From positions 1,238,491 to 1,302,490 of the forward strand of contig NZ_MVJM01000001.1 in NCBI RefSeq assembly GCF_002156385.1: a DNA stretch of 64,000 nucleotides, in the 5' to 3' direction. The position numbers and the translations under genes are program-made. The notes beneath the pieces were generated by a model that was given only the letters and a program-made list of their open reading frames with translations, ran no database searches and was not told where the DNA came from. Below, in pieces: positions 62,501 to 64,000 of the stretch (positions are counted from its first letter, which is position 1; each line of letters begins with the position of its first letter). The stretch comes from Halalkalibacter urbisdiaboli. GTDB taxonomy: Bacteria; Bacillota; Bacilli; Bacillales; Bacillaceae_D.

Positions 62501-62536
62501 AAAAAAGCCGACCCCATAGAAAGAGTCGACTTTTTA
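62501..62536. terminator. bidirectional terminator
   Basis: AAAAAAGCCGAC and GTCGACTTTTT pair around a loop of about 12 bases. Confidence 0.6.
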
Positions 62537-62581
62537 CATTTATTTTCTTACTAATTAATGGAGGATTACAATCCTCCCCTG

Positions 62582-62770
62582 CTATAATAGCAATGCATCT
62601 GCCTGGTCGTTTGTAAGCACTTTACCGCTTTGCACAATTACTTGATTGTAAAGCCCGTAACTACCCATCTCTTGCACATTCATTTCCCACTCGCATCTGA
62701 AGCTTTTGCTGCTTCTAACGTGGAAACAAGAGAGTTCGCATTTCCTCTATGTTCCACTATTTTACATGAC
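62582..62770 (-). pseudogene. C-terminal fragment of an unknown protein
   Basis: Minus-strand codons VEHRGNANSLVSTLEAAKAS are followed after a one-base shift by EWEMNVQEMGSYGLYNQVIV and QSGKVLTNDQADALLL to TAG. It reads as the degraded end of a larger protein, and its position between the galactanase and AraC genes suggests a lost sugar-utilisation gene. Family not identified. Confidence 0.4.
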
Positions 62771-62927
62771 GTCGTTTTCTCGCTTAATAAATATTATATA
62801 GACATATGAAACAGCAACGAAGAATGTGATAGAATACGCTCTCACCCATGAAAGTACGATGGCTGTATAGTAGAACCGCAACTAACTGTTTGTCATCCAT
62901 CTTATGATAAAATCTGTAAACCGTTAT

Positions 62928-63782
62928 TTATCTAGCAGGTATTCGCTTTTTTCGGGCAAATAGATCCCGATATTTCTTCGGTGTAATACCCTCTTTCTTT
63001 TTGAAGGTTGCTACAAAGTAACTAACATCATTAAATCCCGTGAGAATAGCAACGCTTTTTAAGGGAAGCTCCGGTTTTTGTAGCAGTATTTCTTTTGCCT
63101 TTCTTATTCTAAGTTGGATTAAAAATGTGTAGGGACTCACTTTAAACGTATTTTGGAACAGTCGATTTAAGTATTGGGAGCTAACATTTAAATGAGATGC
63201 CATATCATCTAATGTAATGTCCTCCCCATAGGAGGTCTCAAGCCACTCCACAATATGGCGCACTTTATCATATAGATGTGATAAAGATGGCTGGTTATTC
63301 ATTTTCCCATACTTCCTTAGTTTCACTAGAAATTTATATAAATAGATAGATAAATCAAGCTTTGAAAACTCCGAATCGGATTCAATTTTCATTAGCATAT
63401 CTGTAATGATCTCCTCCGATTGTATATCTCCTAAGTCCGTATAAAAGGTAGAAACATCCATTTTTAATGACTCTAAAATAGAAACGACAGATTGACCCCC
63501 AAACGTTACATACATGGTAGACCACACTTTACTCTTTGAAAAATAAGTATGTGGAGTAAAAGGCTTTAATAAGATTCCCCTCCCTTTTGATAAGATATAT
63601 TCCTGCCCATCAAAGGAAAACCTACCTTCCCCCTCAACCGTTTGGAGCCAATGATAGTACGGATATCCACCCGGTCTGCTAAAATCCAATTCTTGCGTAT
63701 TATACCCTACACTTTCAACGAATAAAGGCAGCGACTCTTCCACTGTAATGTACTCATATCTAACCTTTTTGTTATACATCAT
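62928..63782 (-). CDS. AraC family transcriptional regulator
   Basis: The N-terminal cupin-like domain has the GGYPYYHWLQTVEGEGRFSF pattern, and the C-terminal double helix-turn-helix reads DITLDDMASHLNVSSQYLNR and VAILTGFNDVSYFVATFKKK then EGITPKKYR. Length about 285 residues. Start is placed at the paired ATGs near 63782 behind GGTGGGG. It lies upstream of the galactanase region and is the natural candidate for its sugar-responsive activator. Confidence 0.85.
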   Translation of the reverse strand: MMYNKKVRYEYITVEESLPLFVESVGYNTQELDFSRPGGYPYYHWLQTVEGEGRFSFDGQEYILSKGRGILLKPFTPHTYFSKSKVWSTMYVTFGGQSVVSILESLKMDVSTFYTDLGDIQSEEIITDMLMKIESDSEFSKLDLSIYLYKFLVKLRKYGKMNNQPSLSHLYDKVRHIVEWLETSYGEDITLDDMASHLNVSSQYLNRLFQNTFKVSPYTFLIQLRIRKAKEILLQKPELPLKSVAILTGFNDVSYFVATFKKKEGITPKKYRDLFARKKRIPAR

Positions 63783-64000
63783 CTCCCCACCCACTTTTTC
63801 CAATAAGTTCTCAAAACTTCAAATACATTCGTTTGAAAGAAGTAAGAAACTTCCTATATCCTTATGAACATTTTAATGTCCAACCTTTATTATTTTCAAT
63901 AATGACTTACCCTTTTGCACTTAAATTTTATAGTCTCTCAGAGAAGACGTAACGGCTCCGCGCATTACTTTATGGGCATTTCTTCAGTGACCTATCCTTT
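63783..64000. other. window edge with partial MITE-like sequence
   Basis: Upstream region of the AraC gene, AT-rich. From about 63945 the sequence GTAACGGCTCCGCGCATTAC and ATTTCTTCAGTGACC resembles one end of the MITE; the rest lies beyond the window. Confidence 0.4.

Overview
The window looks like chromosomal DNA of a low-GC Gram-positive bacterium of the Bacillaceae or Planococcaceae type. The ribosome binding sites are strong AGGAGG-type. There is a T-box leader, a LexA-box YolD gene, an ECF sigma/anti-sigma pair, an SplB-like radical SAM gene and group II intron RNA. No rRNA or tRNA gene was seen.

Positions 1 to about 36,000 are the unusual part. This is a long file of about 40 small, functionally unrelated genes, nearly all on the minus strand and mostly one gene per unit. 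They encode Nudix hydrolases, GNAT acetyltransferases, VOC and HIT proteins, DinB-like proteins, a HAD hydrolase, an aminoglycoside-phosphotransferase-like kinase, lipoproteins and tiny membrane proteins. Many gene gaps hold a recurring element: a box reading about CTGCNCCGTTACTTYAAT, a hairpin that is usually a terminator for the minus-strand gene, and a second box GCWCCCGTTA or GCACCCTTTAGT. One complete unit (67-codon membrane ORF plus flanks) occurs twice, at 5.2 and 35.5 kb, nearly identical and ending exactly at the boxes. A second block is duplicated at 0.16 and 14.9 kb and ends at a box. An ORF-less group II intron sits at one box. Several genes are fragments or carry one frameshift or stop. 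The layout resembles an integron cassette array, but no integron integrase is present and the boxes are not canonical attC sites. The same boxes reappear inverted, with plus-strand genes, at 50.6-53 kb. Three insertions interrupt the pattern: an ArsR/SRPBCC/VOC operon (11.9-13.8 kb, plus strand), a FAD monooxygenase with TetR (9.2-11.3 kb), and an ABC transporter with a two-component system (29.3-34.4 kb).

Positions 36,836-41,006 are a Tn3-family transposon with matching terminal repeats and a perfect 5-bp target duplication. It carries a DJ-1/PfpI protein, a WYL-type regulator, a serine resolvase with a res palindrome, and a broken tnpA. It lies directly behind deoB.

Positions 41,010-48,907 form a nucleoside salvage block: phosphopentomutase, lipoprotein 5'-nucleotidase, NupC-type transporter, TrmB-type regulator, purine nucleoside phosphorylase and a PbuE-like exporter. 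A near-identical palindrome lies in the nupC/trmB gap and in front of the exporter, suggesting common control.

Positions 49-64 kb are mixed. They contain mobile-element debris (excisionase-like and integrase fragments), membrane and lipoprotein cassettes, two methyltransferases, an MFS transporter, an SRAP gene split by a MITE with an 8-bp target duplication, a DinB protein, a CGNR regulator facing a collapsed MFS gene, a secreted GH53 galactanase and an AraC regulator. Calls come from reading translations and motifs only; no searches were run.
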